A stretch of DNA of 64,000 nucleotides from Branchiibius hedensis (GTDB lineage Bacteria; Actinomycetota; Actinomycetes; Actinomycetales; Dermatophilaceae). Location: positions 1 through 64,000 of the forward strand of contig NZ_UESZ01000001.1 in assembly GCF_900108585.1 (NCBI RefSeq), read 5' to 3'. The translations under genes and the position numbers were made by a program. The notes under the pieces were generated by a model. The model ran no database searches. It had not been told where the DNA came from and saw only the letters and a program-made list of their open reading frames with translations. The stretch's first letter is position 1. Each line of letters starts with the position of its first letter. Of this stretch, positions 50,035 through 59,814 are shown piece after piece.

Positions 50035-52071
50035 ATGGATTTCAAGAAGCTCATTCGTAGTCCGGGGCTCTGGCTTGCGCTCGTGGTCGTAGCCGGCGTC
50101 ATCTGGTTCAGCGTCGGCAGTGTCGGCGGGTACAGCCAGATCACCACCTCGCAGGCGATCGAGCAGATCAAGAACAAGAACGTCGAATCGGCCAAGTTGA
50201 CGCCGGATTCGATGAGTCTGACGCTCAAGAACCCGACGACGATCGACGGCAACACCAACCTGACGAAGGTCCAGGCCAACTACATCAGCGCCCGCGGATC
50301 GAACATCGTCAACCTGCTCAACGAGGACCCGCCGTCGCAGGGTTTCGATGACGACACCCAGAAGCAGAACGTCTTCGTCAGCTTGCTGCTGAGCCTGCTG
50401 CCCTTCCTGTTGCTCCTCGGTCTGTTCTGGTTCCTGCTGTCCCAGATGCAGGGTGGCGGTTCCCGGGTCATGCAGTTCGGCAAGTCCAAGGCCAAGCTGG
50501 CGACCAAGGACATGCCGAAGGTGACCTTCGCCGATGTGGCCGGCGCCGACGAAGCGGTCGAAGAACTCCACGAGATCAAGGAGTTCCTCCAGTCGCCGAA
50601 GAAGTTCCTCGACGTGGGCGCCAAGATCCCCAAGGGCGTCCTGCTCTACGGCCCGCCCGGCACCGGTAAGACGCTGCTGGCCCGCGCGGTCGCCGGTGAA
50701 GCCGGGGTGCCGTTCTACTCGATCTCCGGTTCGGACTTCGTCGAGATGTTCGTCGGTGTCGGTGCCTCCCGCGTCCGCGACCTGTTCGAGCAGGCCAAGG
50801 CGAACGCCCCCGCGATCATCTTCGTCGACGAGATCGACGCCGTCGGCCGGCACCGTGGTGCGGGCCTCGGCGGCGGCCACGACGAGCGCGAGCAGACGTT
50901 GAACCAGTTGCTGGTCGAGATGGACGGCTTCGACGTCAAGACGAACGTCATCCTGATTGCGGCGACCAACCGGCCCGACATCCTGGACCCGGCGTTGCTG
51001 CGCCCGGGCCGTTTCGACCGGCAGATCGCCGTCGAGGCTCCGGACATGGCCGGCCGACACCACATCCTGCAGGTGCACGCCAAGGGCAAGCCGATGGCCC
51101 CTGACGTCGATCTGCTGACGGTGGCGCGTCGTACCCCCGGTTTCTCCGGTGCGGACCTGGCCAACGTGCTGAACGAAGCGGCGCTGTTGACCGCTCGCAG
51201 CAACGCGCAGATCATCGACAACCGCGCGCTGGACGAAGCGATCGACCGCGTCATGGCTGGTCCGCAGAAGCGCACCCGGGTGATGAGCCTGAAGGAACGC
51301 AAGATCACCGCCTACCACGAAGGCGGTCACGCGCTGGTGGCTGCGGCGATGAACCACACCGAGCCGGTCAGCAAGATCACCATCCTGCCGCGCGGTCGTG
51401 CACTGGGTTACACCATGGTGCTGCCCGCCGACGACAAGTACTCCACGACCCGCAACGAGCTGCTGGACCAGTTGGCCTATGCGCTCGGTGGCCGCGTCGC
51501 GGAGGAGATCGTCTTCCATGACCCCAGCACCGGTGCCTCCAACGACATCGAGAAGGCGACCGGTCTGGCCCGCAAGATGGTCACCCAGTTCGGGATGAGC
51601 GAGCGGATCGGCGCGATCAAGCTGGGCTCCGGCAACGGTGAGGTCTTCCTGGGCCGGGACATGGGCCACGAGCGCGACTACTCCGAGGTGCTCGCCGGCA
51701 CGGTCGATGAGGAGGTGCGCCGGCTGATCGAGGCCGCGCACGACGAGGCGTGGCACGCCCTCAACGACAACCGGGACATCCTGGACACCTTGGTCCTCGA
51801 ACTTCTCGAGAAGGAAACCCTCAACGCCGACGCGCTGGCCGAACTGTTCAAGGACGTGCACAAGCGTCCGCGCCGGCAGGTGTGGCTGTCCAGCGACCGA
51901 CGCCTGGTCTCTGACCGCCCGCCGGTCATGACTCCCGCGGAGAAGGAAGCGATCGCCCGAGGCGAGAAGCCCGAAGAGGACAAGCTGCCGGCCGAGGTGA
52001 TCGTCGAGGTCCCCGAGGGCGGTTACATCGACGGTTCCAGCAACGGGCATGTCAATCCCACCGAAGGTTGA
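50035..52071 (+). CDS. ftsH: ATP-dependent zinc metalloprotease FtsH
   Basis: A 678-residue membrane AAA+ protease for quality control. Two transmembrane helices (residues ~10-27 and ~120-140) flank an extracytoplasmic domain. Walker A GPPGTGKT, Walker [12 protein letters not shown], the second-region-of-homology [18 protein letters not shown], and the zinc site [13 protein letters not shown]. The C-terminal tail is acidic. Position beside hpt and the folate genes is conserved in Actinobacteria. A 181-bp upstream gap may hold the operon promoter. Confidence 0.97.
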   Translation: MDFKKLIRSPGLWLALVVVAGVIWFSVGSVGGYSQITTSQAIEQIKNKNVESAKLTPDSMSLTLKNPTTIDGNTNLTKVQANYISARGSNIVNLLNEDPPSQGFDDDTQKQNVFVSLLLSLLPFLLLLGLFWFLLSQMQGGGSRVMQFGKSKAKLATKDMPKVTFADVAGADEAVEELHEIKEFLQSPKKFLDVGAKIPKGVLLYGPPGTGKTLLARAVAGEAGVPFYSISGSDFVEMFVGVGASRVRDLFEQAKANAPAIIFVDEIDAVGRHRGAGLGGGHDEREQTLNQLLVEMDGFDVKTNVILIAATNRPDILDPALLRPGRFDRQIAVEAPDMAGRHHILQVHAKGKPMAPDVDLLTVARRTPGFSGADLANVLNEAALLTARSNAQIIDNRALDEAIDRVMAGPQKRTRVMSLKERKITAYHEGGHALVAAAMNHTEPVSKITILPRGRALGYTMVLPADDKYSTTRNELLDQLAYALGGRVAEEIVFHDPSTGASNDIEKATGLARKMVTQFGMSERIGAIKLGSGNGEVFLGRDMGHERDYSEVLAGTVDEEVRRLIEAAHDEAWHALNDNRDILDTLVLELLEKETLNADALAELFKDVHKRPRRQVWLSSDRRLVSDRPPVMTPAEKEAIARGEKPEEDKLPAEVIVEVPEGGYIDGSSNGHVNPTEG

Positions 52072-52633
52072 TCTGGACCGGGCGGCTGCGGCCGTCCGGG
52101 AACTCCTGCTGGCGCTGGGCGAGGATCCGGACCGTGAGGGTCTGCGCGACACCCCCGGTCGGGTGGCGAGGGCGTACGCCGAGCAGTTCGCGGGCATGTG
52201 GCAGGAGCCTCAGGACGTCCTGAACCGCACGTTCGATGTGTCCCACGATGAGTTGGTGATCGTGCGTGACATCGAGTTGTACTCCACCTGCGAGCACCAC
52301 CTGGTGCCGTTCCACGGGGTGGCGCACGTCGGGTACATCCCCGCCAAATCGGGTCGGGTGACCGGCTTGTCCAAGATTGCCCGCCTGGTCGACGTCTACG
52401 CCAAACGTCCGCAGGTCCAGGAGCGACTGACCAGTCAGATCGCCGACGCGCTCGTCGAACATCTCAGTGCACAGGGCGTCCTGGTCGTCCTGGAGTGCGA
52501 GCACTTGTGCATGTCGATGCGTGGGGTGAAGAAGCCAGGGGCCCTCACCATCACATCGGCGGTCCGCGGTCAGCTACGCAGTGCGGCCACCCGCGCAGAA
52601 GCGATGAGCCTGATCGCGGCACCGCGGCGGTGA
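52049..52633 (+). CDS. folE: GTP cyclohydrolase I
   Basis: A 194-residue enzyme for the first step of folate synthesis, converting GTP to dihydroneopterin triphosphate. Motifs: [16 protein letters not shown], the zinc-binding Cys/His in [48 protein letters not shown] and the second Cys in [26 protein letters not shown]. It overlaps the end of ftsH by 23 bases and couples to folP by GTGA. Confidence 0.96.
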   Translation: MSIPPKVDLDRAAAAVRELLLALGEDPDREGLRDTPGRVARAYAEQFAGMWQEPQDVLNRTFDVSHDELVIVRDIELYSTCEHHLVPFHGVAHVGYIPAKSGRVTGLSKIARLVDVYAKRPQVQERLTSQIADALVEHLSAQGVLVVLECEHLCMSMRGVKKPGALTITSAVRGQLRSAATRAEAMSLIAAPRR

Positions 52634-53466
52634 CCACTGCGCTTCCGGCTCGCCCCGCCGATCGCCCCTTGGTGATGGGTGTCGTCAACGTGACGCCCGA
52701 TTCGTTCTCCGACGGCGGCCGTTACCTCGCCGCTGACGACGCGATCGAGCGAGGGCACCAGTTGATCGCGGACGGTGCGGATCTACTCGACATCGGTGGC
52801 GAATCCACCCGGCCCGGTGCCGGTCGGCCCAGTGACGACGAAGAGTTGCGGCGCGTCGTACCCGTGGTGAGCGCCCTAGCGGACGCAGGGGTTCCGATCT
52901 CGATCGACACCATGCGGGCGCGGGTTGCGCACGCGGCGCTGGACGCTGGCGCGAGCATCGTCAACGACGTCAGCGGTGGCCTGGCCGACCCCGAGCTGGT
53001 TCGGGTGGTCGCCGACGCCGAAGTCCCGATGATCGCGATGCACTGGCGCGGCCACAGCGCCGACATGCAGCAACGAGCGCACTACACCGATGTGGTCGCC
53101 GACGTACTGCGCGAGCTGGGCCAGCGACGCGATGCCCTCCTGGAAGCCGGAGTGCTGCCCGACCGATTGGTGCTCGATCCCGGCCTCGGTTTCGCCAAGA
53201 CCGGTCCGCAGAACTGGCTGCTCCTGCGCTGCATCGCCCGGTTCCACGAACTGGGTCAGCCCGTGCTGGTCGGTGCCTCGCGCAAGCGGTTCCTCGAACG
53301 CGTCGGCGCCCGGGGCGATGAGCCGGTTGCGGCCCAGGACCGTGACCTGGCCACTGCAGCGGTCAGCGTGCTGCTGGCCCAGGCCGGGGTATGGGGGGTT
53401 CGCGTGCACGACGCGCGATCGACCCTGGCGGCCGTCGAGGTCGTGGCGGAGGTCGCGTCCTCGTGA
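52630..53466 (+). CDS. folP: Dihydropteroate synthase
   Basis: A 278-residue enzyme joining p-aminobenzoate and dihydropterin pyrophosphate; the sulphonamide target. Motifs: [54 protein letters not shown], and [11 protein letters not shown] 52630 overlaps the folE stop by four bases. Confidence 0.96.
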   Translation: MTTALPARPADRPLVMGVVNVTPDSFSDGGRYLAADDAIERGHQLIADGADLLDIGGESTRPGAGRPSDDEELRRVVPVVSALADAGVPISIDTMRARVAHAALDAGASIVNDVSGGLADPELVRVVADAEVPMIAMHWRGHSADMQQRAHYTDVVADVLRELGQRRDALLEAGVLPDRLVLDPGLGFAKTGPQNWLLLRCIARFHELGQPVLVGASRKRFLERVGARGDEPVAAQDRDLATAAVSVLLAQAGVWGVRVHDARSTLAAVEVVAEVASS

Positions 53467-54335
53467 CTGATCGGATCGCCCTGCACGGCATCGCCGTCAC
53501 CTCCTGCCACGGAGTCCTCGACTTCGAGAAAACCCAACCGCAGCGCTTCATCGCCGACGTCATCCTGGAGACCGACCTGGCCGCGGCGGGTGCGGGCGAC
53601 GACCTGACCGACACCGTCAGTTACGCCGACGTGGCGCAGGAGACGGTCGCGATCCTGTCCGGGCCACCGGTGGATCTGATCGAAACGCTGGCAACCCGCA
53701 TTGCGGCGGCGGCCTTGGCGCACCCGGGTGTCGAGGCGGTCGAGGTGACCTTGCACAAACCGGACGCACCGGCCGGTGTCGACTTCACCCCCGGCGGTGG
53801 GCCGTCGGTCGCCATCCGGCGAGAGGCCGATCAGGCCGTGGTCATCGCGCTCGGGGCTAACTTGGGTGACCGACTCGGCACGCTGAGCGCCGCGGTCCGA
53901 GCGGTTTCCCAGATCTCGGGATTGCGGACTCTGCGCGTCAGCCCGATCGTCGAAACCGACCCCATCGGCCCGGAGCAACCGGACTATCTGAACGCCGTAC
54001 TGCTGGCTCGTACCCGTCTGGCCCCTGCGTCCCTCCTGCGCGAGTTGCACCGCATCGAGGCTGAGTTCGGCCGGATCCGCGAGACCCGGTGGGGTGCTCG
54101 GACGCTCGACCTCGATCTGATCCAGATGGCCGACCTGGTCCTGGACGGCCCGGCGCTCAGCCTGCCGCATCCGCGCGCCCACGAACGCGCCTTCGTACTT
54201 CAGCCCTGGTTGCTGGCCGACCCCGATGCGACGCTGCGTACCTCAGACGGGGTGCGAACGGTCGCCGCGCTTGTCGAATCGTTGCCGGACCAGGGTGTTC
54301 GCCCCGGACCGGACTGGCCCGGAGGTGTCTGGTGA
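53463..54335 (+). CDS. folBK: Fused dihydroneopterin aldolase and HPPK
   Basis: A 290-residue bifunctional protein. Residues 1-120 are dihydroneopterin aldolase (IALHGIAVTSCHGVLDFEKTQPQRFIADV, ETLATRIAAAAL, VTLHKPDAP). Residues ~130-290 are 6-hydroxymethyl-dihydropterin pyrophosphokinase (VIALGANLGDRLGTL, PDYLNAV, ETRWGARTLDLDL, LPHPRAHERAFVLQP). The two are encoded without a stop between them. The GTG start overlaps folP and its stop overlaps the next GTG, so the folate enzymes are fully coupled. Confidence 0.95.
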   Translation: MTDRIALHGIAVTSCHGVLDFEKTQPQRFIADVILETDLAAAGAGDDLTDTVSYADVAQETVAILSGPPVDLIETLATRIAAAALAHPGVEAVEVTLHKPDAPAGVDFTPGGGPSVAIRREADQAVVIALGANLGDRLGTLSAAVRAVSQISGLRTLRVSPIVETDPIGPEQPDYLNAVLLARTRLAPASLLRELHRIEAEFGRIRETRWGARTLDLDLIQMADLVLDGPALSLPHPRAHERAFVLQPWLLADPDATLRTSDGVRTVAALVESLPDQGVRPGPDWPGGVW

Positions 54336-54835
54336 TCGACCTGTCGGAGGGTGTCCGGATCCGCTACGCGCTGATCGGCGCGGGGGTGGTGCTGGTGCTG
54401 TCGTTCTTCGGACTTCGGTGGTGGACATCGCGCGGCAACTCGATGCCGACGAATTCCTGGATCACCGTGGTGGTGCTGCTGATGATCGCCGCCGCCGTGC
54501 TGGTGGCCGGTTGGGAGATCCGGCGCTATCTGCGCTCATCCAAAAAGGTGGCGCCACCCTCACCGCAGCGGGCGCGCGCAACGCTGGTCGCTGCCCAGGC
54601 GTGTGCGCTGGCCGGATCGGTGTTCGCTGGTTGGTACCTGGCCCAGGTGCTGGTGCACATCGACCGGGTTTCCCATGGTGCCGATCGGGCGCCGCTGATC
54701 CTGGCGCTGGTGTCAGGTGCGTCAGCTACCGCAGTGGCGGTCAGCGGATTCGTGGTGCAGGCATGGTGCCGACTGCCCCCGGAAGACGAGGATTCATCAG
54801 GCTCGGCGAACGGTTATCCGGCGATTCCCGCATAG
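54332..54835 (+). CDS. DUF3180 membrane protein
   Basis: A 167-residue protein with about four transmembrane helices (residues ~11-30, 43-63, 85-107 and 122-145). It matches DUF3180, which regularly follows folK in Actinobacteria. GTG 54332 is in GTGA overlap with the upstream gene. Function unknown; the context does not prove a link to folate. Confidence 0.85.
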   Translation: MIDLSEGVRIRYALIGAGVVLVLSFFGLRWWTSRGNSMPTNSWITVVVLLMIAAAVLVAGWEIRRYLRSSKKVAPPSPQRARATLVAAQACALAGSVFAGWYLAQVLVHIDRVSHGADRAPLILALVSGASATAVAVSGFVVQAWCRLPPEDEDSSGSANGYPAIPA

Positions 54836-54840
54836 GCGCG

Positions 54841-54869
54841 TTGCGATCTAGGTCACACTGACGTACGTT
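54841..54869 (+). promoter_or_regulatory. Sigma-70-type promoter for surface protein gene
   Basis: TTGCGA (54841-54846), 17-base spacer and TACGTT (54864-54869) fit a vegetative promoter. The start codon of the surface protein lies 72 bases further, with AGGGAG before it, so this gene has a normal leader. Confidence 0.45.
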
Positions 54870-54941
54870 TACCCGCGTAGGCTTACTAAGTAGTAGGTTG
54901 CGCACGGGCGCTACGACCGCATCAGCACGAGGGAGATCTTC

Positions 54942-56264
54942 ATGGCACGGACCACCACTCGCCGTACGACATCCACTGGCGTACGCCGAACGCTTGGTGT
55001 CGCCGGTACGACCGGACTCGTCGGCGGACTGGCTCTGGTCGGGATGGGCGCCATCGCGGCTCCCCAGGCGGACGCGCTGGTCTACCCACCTGGCATCTGG
55101 TTCGACTGCACCGGCGAGTTCGGTGGCCCGCTGACCTTGGGCACCTGGGGTGCTGAGATCACCACGACCGCGCCCACGCAGGTAGCGCCGGGTGCAGCGA
55201 TTCCGGACATCGATGTGACCGCGCGTGTGACGGCGTCAAGCATTGCCACTGACACGTTGCGCAATCTGAAAAACGTGACGGTTGAAGGCACGTCGGATGC
55301 GCCGTACACCGTGTTCGAAAACACCTACACCGCGAAACTCACGATTCCGGTTACCCCGATCCCGGCCACCGGAAACCTGGTGACAACGGCGAAGGGAACG
55401 GCCCCCGGGGCGACTGCCCCGACGAAGCCCGGGACCTACCCGATCACTGTTGACGGGTTCACGGCCACCATCGTCGCCACGAACGAGCAGGGGCAGAAGC
55501 CGGTCATTCCGGTGACCTGTACCTACCGCACCAAGCCGATTGGCTCCGTCGCCAACAAGCCCAACGTGATCGGCAACATCATCGTTGGTGACTCGACCCC
55601 GACGAGCCCCACCAGCCCGACGAGCCCGACGAGCCCGACGAGCCCCACCAGCCCGACGAGCCCGACGAGCCCGACGAGCCCGACGAGCCCCACGAGCCCG
55701 ACGAGCCCCACGAGCCCGACGAGCCCCACCAGCCCGACGAGCCCCACCAGCCCGACGAGCCCCACGAGCCCGACGAGCCCCACGAGCCCGACGAGCCCCA
55801 CCAGCCCGACGAGCCCCACCAGCCCGACGAGCCCCACCAGCCCGTCCAAAGCCACGGTGACGCTGAATAAGTCCTCGTATGCGCCGGGTGACCCCTTCAC
55901 GGTGACCGCCTCGGGCTTCAAGCCCAACGAGACGGGCATCAAGATCGTGGCCCACTCGACCCCGGTGACGCTGGCCAGCAACCTGACCGCTGACGCCAAC
56001 GGCAACCTGACCTACTCGGGCACGATCCCGACCACGTTGGCCGCGGGCACCCACACGATCGAGGTCGTGGGCTCGGTGTCCGGGTCCGCCACGTTCACGG
56101 TGCTGGCTGCACCGGTGGTCACCCCCAGCACCGTGCAGACGGGTTCCGTCGGTGCCACGACCAGCGGCAACATGCTGTCCGCTGCCGGTGTGGGTCTGGC
56201 CGCCATCGGTGCCGTTGCTCTGGGAGGTGCGGTCGTCGCCGGCCGCAAGCGTGAGCAGCAGTAA
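54942..56264 (+). CDS. TSP-repeat cell-surface protein, likely sortase substrate
   Basis: A 440-residue secreted protein. Residues ~1-45 form a signal peptide with twin Arg-rich N-region and AQA-like cleavage area (APQADA). Residues ~46-215 are a beta-rich domain similar to the DUF6801 type. Residues 221-301 are 27 Thr-Ser-Pro triplets forming a rigid stalk. Residues ~302-385 are an Ig-like domain (SYAPGDPFTVTASGF). The end has VQTG, a short linker, a hydrophobic helix and RKREQQ, the layout of a sorting signal without LPXTG. The downstream sortase gene overlaps it by 14 bases. Confidence 0.82.
   Translation: MARTTTRRTTSTGVRRTLGVAGTTGLVGGLALVGMGAIAAPQADALVYPPGIWFDCTGEFGGPLTLGTWGAEITTTAPTQVAPGAAIPDIDVTARVTASSIATDTLRNLKNVTVEGTSDAPYTVFENTYTAKLTIPVTPIPATGNLVTTAKGTAPGATAPTKPGTYPITVDGFTATIVATNEQGQKPVIPVTCTYRTKPIGSVANKPNVIGNIIVGDSTPTSPTSPTSPTSPTSPTSPTSPTSPTSPTSPTSPTSPTSPTSPTSPTSPTSPTSPTSPTSPTSPTSPTSPTSPTSPTSPTSPSKATVTLNKSSYAPGDPFTVTASGFKPNETGIKIVAHSTPVTLASNLTADANGNLTYSGTIPTTLAAGTHTIEVVGSVSGSATFTVLAAPVVTPSTVQTGSVGATTSGNMLSAAGVGLAAIGAVALGGAVVAGRKREQQ
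55602..55844. repeat. 9-bp tandem repeat encoding 27 Thr-Ser-Pro units
   Basis: Exactly 243 bases of 9-bp units (ACGAGCCCG, ACGAGCCCC or ACCAGCCCG) encode 27 TSP triplets. Codon variants alternate irregularly, so the array is old enough to have drifted at third positions, but its length can still change by slippage. Confidence 0.95.
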
Positions 56265-57009
56265 AACGGCGAAGCGTTCTGTTCTCGCAGTAGCGGGAGC
56301 AACCCTGGCGGCGGCGGGCATCGTGTCCGTCGCCGCCGGGTGTTCGCAGTCGGCGAGTACGGCGCCCGCAACCACACTGGGCAGCGTGGCCGCCCCGTCG
56401 ATCCCGCAGTACGTACCGCCGAGCACCACTGCTTCCCCGTCGGCCACCTCAGCGTCGGGAAAGAACAGTTCGCCCGCGACCTCGTCACCTGCGTCGACGT
56501 CGGCCAACAGCGGCGCCGCCGTCTCCGGCCACAACTCCGCAGCACCGCAGGGAACCCCCACGCAGGTGTTCGTCTTCAACGCTGCAGGCGCCACCATCGT
56601 CAATGCCCAGCTGACGGCGATCTTCGTGGATTCCCAAGGCGTTCTGGCGCCGCCCGGCGGTGTGGCGGGTGTCCTGAACAACCGCGGCTGGGCGATGCCG
56701 GGCTACCGGGGTGCAGCGATCCTGGCGGGCCACGTGACCTACGGCGGGGTTCCCGACACCTTCTACAACCTGCCCGAGGTGGTGCCCGGAGACAAGATCA
56801 TCGTGCGCTACAGCAGTGGCGATCAGGTCACCTTCGTGGCGACGAAGTCAGCCGCCAAGCCGAAGTCGACGCTGAGCAAGGACGGCACGGTGTGGGACAG
56901 CGGCAGCCCCACGCCGGTGCTTCGATTGATCACCTGCGATCCGAAGACTCCGATCAAGAACGGCCACTTCGAAGGCAACTGGGTGGTCTGGGCAAACCTC
57001 GCCAGCTGA
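56251..57009 (+). CDS. Class F-like sortase, atypical active site
   Basis: A 252-residue exported sortase. Residues ~8-30 form a signal segment ending in AAGCS (possible lipobox). A Ser/Thr/Ala-rich linker runs to ~110. The sortase barrel shows the catalytic His in AILAGHVTYGG (residue ~161) and the catalytic Cys in LRLITCDP (residue ~229). The Arg normally seen about a dozen residues after the Cys is replaced: the region reads GHFEGNWVVWA, with Glu at the expected place. GTG 56251 lies inside the end of the surface-protein gene, so the pair is co-translated. Confidence 0.8.
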   Translation: MSSSKTAKRSVLAVAGATLAAAGIVSVAAGCSQSASTAPATTLGSVAAPSIPQYVPPSTTASPSATSASGKNSSPATSSPASTSANSGAAVSGHNSAAPQGTPTQVFVFNAAGATIVNAQLTAIFVDSQGVLAPPGGVAGVLNNRGWAMPGYRGAAILAGHVTYGGVPDTFYNLPEVVPGDKIIVRYSSGDQVTFVATKSAAKPKSTLSKDGTVWDSGSPTPVLRLITCDPKTPIKNGHFEGNWVVWANLAS

Positions 57010-57013
57010 GCAG

Positions 57014-58174
57014 CTACTTGTCGATGTCTCCGACCACGAAGAACATCGAGCCCAGGATCGCGACCATGTCGGCAAGCAACTGCCCGGGCAGCAGGTGCGC
57101 CAGAACCGCGACGTTGTTGAACGATGCCGAACGCAGCTTCAGCCGCCAGGGCGTCTTTTCACCGCGGGAGACCAGGTAATAGCCGTTGAACCCCAGCGGG
57201 TTCTCGGTCGCGAGATAGTCGGTGCCCTCGGGCACCTTCAGCACCTTGGGCAGCTTCACGTTGACCGGTCCCGCCGGCAGCGATCGCAGTCGCTCGACGC
57301 AGGCGTCGGCGAGATCCAGGCTGACGTGGATCTGCTCGAGCAGTACCTCCAGGCGGGCGAGGCAGTCGCCGGCGGTGCGGGTCACGACCCGGCCCGGTCC
57401 GTCCGGGCCGAACAACTCGGCGTACGCCAGATAGGGCTGGTCGCGGCGCAGGTCCACGTCCAGACCTGAGGCGCGCGCGATGGGTCCGCTCACGCCGTAC
57501 GCCGAGATGGTGCCCTGGTCGAGTACCCCCACTCCGCGGGTGCGGGCGGTCAGGATCTCGTTGCCCAGCAACATGCCTTCCAGGTCCGGCAACCGTCGAC
57601 GCACGGCGGCGACGGCGCCCGACACGTTGTCCAGCCAGCCGGCGGGCAACTCATCCCGCAATCCGCCGACCCGGTTGAACATGTAGTGCATCCGGCCGCC
57701 GGAGATCTGCTCCATGACCGCCTGTAATTCCTCGCGCTCACGGAAGGAGTAGAAGATCGGCGTCATCGCACCGAGTTCGAGCGGATACGACCCCGCGAAC
57801 ATCAGATGGTTGAGCACCCGGTTGAGCTCGACGAGCAAGGTGCGCGTCCAGGTGGCCCGCTCGGGGACCTCCATCCCCAGCATCCGCTCGACCAGGAGCG
57901 CCAAGCCGACCTCATTGCTGAACGCGGACAGCCAGTCGTGCCGGTTTGCCAGCACCATGATCTGGCGATAGTCGCGCACCTCGAAGAGTTTCTCCGCGCC
58001 GCGGTGCATGTAGCCGACGATCGGTTCGGCGGCGACGATCCGCTCGCCGTCCAGGGTGACCCGCAGGCGCAGCACGCCGTGCGTTGCCGGGTGCTGCGGC
58101 CCGATGTTGAGGACCATGTCCGCGGTGGCCAGTCCACCGGCTCCGACGCCGACGGTGACTTCGCGGGTGGCCAT
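57014..58174 (-). CDS. nuoD: Orphan NADH-quinone oxidoreductase subunit D
   Basis: A 386-residue NuoD/NDUFS2 homologue, the 49-kDa quinone-site subunit of complex I. Motifs: [44 protein letters not shown], and the C-terminal VGDIDK. No other nuo gene is nearby and the protein is complete, so it is a second, stand-alone copy or serves a different membrane complex. ATG 58174 is chosen from the conserved start. It lies five bases after the EamA gene and converges with the sortase gene. Confidence 0.9.
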   Translation of the reverse strand: MATREVTVGVGAGGLATADMVLNIGPQHPATHGVLRLRVTLDGERIVAAEPIVGYMHRGAEKLFEVRDYRQIMVLANRHDWLSAFSNEVGLALLVERMLGMEVPERATWTRTLLVELNRVLNHLMFAGSYPLELGAMTPIFYSFREREELQAVMEQISGGRMHYMFNRVGGLRDELPAGWLDNVSGAVAAVRRRLPDLEGMLLGNEILTARTRGVGVLDQGTISAYGVSGPIARASGLDVDLRRDQPYLAYAELFGPDGPGRVVTRTAGDCLARLEVLLEQIHVSLDLADACVERLRSLPAGPVNVKLPKVLKVPEGTDYLATENPLGFNGYYLVSRGEKTPWRLKLRSASFNNVAVLAHLLPGQLLADMVAILGSMFFVVGDIDK

Positions 58175-58179
58175 GGTGG

Positions 58180-59160
58180 CTAGTCTGCCAGCCGCGCGTC
58201 CCGTGTCTCGCCCAGCCGCACCAGCACCACGCCGCCGATCACGATGAATCCGCCGACCAGTTGGATCAACGCGGGCACCTCGCCGGCCAGCAGCCAGGCG
58301 AACACCACCGCGAAGAGCACCTCGGACAGTGCCACGAACGATGCGACCCGGGCACCCAGGTCGCGCGCGGCCACCACACCGGCCACGTAGGCGAACGCCG
58401 CGGAGATGACCGCGATGCCGAGCAACGGCACGATGAACGACGTGGTACGGCCCGCCAGGTGCACCGGTGCGGTGCTGGCGTGCACGTCGACGATGCCGGT
58501 GAGACCGGCCACGATCAGGGCCACGGCGCCCAGTTGCATACCGATGCCGGCCAGAGCGAGCGACGGCAGGCCGCCGCTGGGGTTGCTGGCGATGATGAAG
58601 TACGCCGCGGCGCAGCCCGCCGCGATCAACCCCCACACGACACCGGTGCCGGACAGCTGCGCACCGCCGAACACGTTGAGCACCAGGAGAAGTCCGACGA
58701 TCGAGGCGCCTGCACCGAGCAGGACCAAGCGATGCGGGGTACGGCGAGTGGTCACCCAGGCGAGCAGCACCAGCCACAGCGGGGCGGTGTACTCCAGCAG
58801 CAGCGCAACGCCGATCGACAGAGTCTGGATGGCGCTGAAATAGGCCAGTTGTGCGCCCGCGACCCCTGCCAGGCCGTAGCCGGCGATCGGCCGCCAGTTC
58901 GGCAGGACCAGGTGCCACCGGCCGCGCATCTGCCACACGGTGATCGGCAGGAGGACCAGTGCGGCGATGACGATGCGGCCGGTCACGGCGGCGGCCGGGG
59001 TCCAGCCCGCATGCAGCAGTGACTTGGCGAACGGCCCGGACATCCCGAATGCGGCGGCCGAGGCGATCGCGAAGATCATCCCGGCAAACCGGTGGTGGCC
59101 GACCCCGGGGGTGTCGGTCGACAGGGTCGGGACGACCGCGTCGGGAGCAGTAGCGCTCAC
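58180..59160 (-). CDS. EamA/DMT-family transporter
   Basis: A 326-residue membrane protein with ten predicted transmembrane helices in two homologous EamA halves (first repeat [20 protein letters not shown], second repeat [20 protein letters not shown]). GTG 59160 has AGGAGG five bases upstream; another GTG lies two codons earlier. Likely exporter of amino acids or metabolites. Divergent from the CGNR regulator, which may control it. Confidence 0.9.
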   Translation of the reverse strand: MSATAPDAVVPTLSTDTPGVGHHRFAGMIFAIASAAAFGMSGPFAKSLLHAGWTPAAAVTGRIVIAALVLLPITVWQMRGRWHLVLPNWRPIAGYGLAGVAGAQLAYFSAIQTLSIGVALLLEYTAPLWLVLLAWVTTRRTPHRLVLLGAGASIVGLLLVLNVFGGAQLSGTGVVWGLIAAGCAAAYFIIASNPSGGLPSLALAGIGMQLGAVALIVAGLTGIVDVHASTAPVHLAGRTTSFIVPLLGIAVISAAFAYVAGVVAARDLGARVASFVALSEVLFAVVFAWLLAGEVPALIQLVGGFIVIGGVVLVRLGETRDARLAD

Positions 59161-59211
59161 CGCCACCTCCTGTAATGGGCTAATTGGCTTTACACTCGTG
59201 ACAACCAGTTC

Positions 59212-59241
59212 AGCCTAGAGTTCGTTCTGGTTACTGGTCAA
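59212..59241 (-). promoter_or_regulatory. Promoter of the EamA transporter gene
   Basis: On the minus strand TTGACC (59241-59236), 18-base spacer and TAGGCT (59217-59212) fit a vegetative promoter. An inverted repeat AACCAG/CTGGTT (59203-59208 / 59227-59232) straddles it and may be an operator, perhaps for the divergent CGNR protein. Confidence 0.45.
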
Positions 59242-59274
59242 CGACTAGTTAGCCCCTTACCGAGGAGGTCGCGA

Positions 59275-59814
59275 GTGGCGTTCGGTTACGACACCGATAT
59301 GGCGCTGCGGGCCGCGGCCGCCCTGGCCAACTCCGAGCACGCAGAGCCCGACTCGCTCAGCACCGTCCAGGATCTGGCCGACTTCGTACGGACCTGGGGT
59401 TGGACGGGGACGGTCCTGGGCACGCCAGCCGAGCTGCGCCGGGTGCGCGAGGTCCGTGCTCAGGTGCGGTCGTTGTGGGCACCGGACGAGCGGGCCGCCG
59501 TCGAGCGGGTCAACACACTGCTTGCACAGGCCAATGCGGTGCCGCAGCTGGTCAAACACGATGAATACGACTGGCATCTGCACGCCACACCCTCCGACGC
59601 ACCGCTGGCGACGCGGATGGTCGTCGAGGCGGCGATGGCCGTCGTTGACGTGATCCGAGACCGCGAATTCGACCGGTTGCGGGTGTGCGCTGCGGGCGAC
59701 TGCGACAACGTGTTGATCGACCTGACCAAGAACCGCTCGCGACGGTTCTGCGACGCCGGCTGCGGTAACCGGCTCAACGTGGCGGCGTTCCGGGCTCGGC
59801 AAGCGGGCAGCTGA
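59275..59814 (+). CDS. CGNR zinc-finger protein
   Basis: A 179-residue protein. The N-terminal ~130 residues match the helical stress-response/ABATE domain (MALRAAAALANSEHAEPDSLSTVQDLADFV). The C-terminal zinc finger is CAAGDCDNVLIDLTKNRSRRFCDAGCGNRLN, ending in the CGNR signature. It is often a transcription regulator beside a transporter. GTG 59275 follows GAGGAGG. Its last 41 bases overlap the converging methyltransferase gene. Confidence 0.88.
   Translation: MAFGYDTDMALRAAAALANSEHAEPDSLSTVQDLADFVRTWGWTGTVLGTPAELRRVREVRAQVRSLWAPDERAAVERVNTLLAQANAVPQLVKHDEYDWHLHATPSDAPLATRMVVEAAMAVVDVIRDREFDRLRVCAAGDCDNVLIDLTKNRSRRFCDAGCGNRLNVAAFRARQAGS

Noticed and set aside
49960-52197. Minus-strand 745-codon open frame opposite ftsH
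   Set aside because: Antisense shadow of a high-GC gene; ftsH has every family motif.
58175-58936. N-terminal extension of the NuoD reading frame
   Set aside because: Residues upstream of ATG 58174 are Arg/Gly-rich shadow sequence of the EamA gene; the conserved NuoD start matches 58174.
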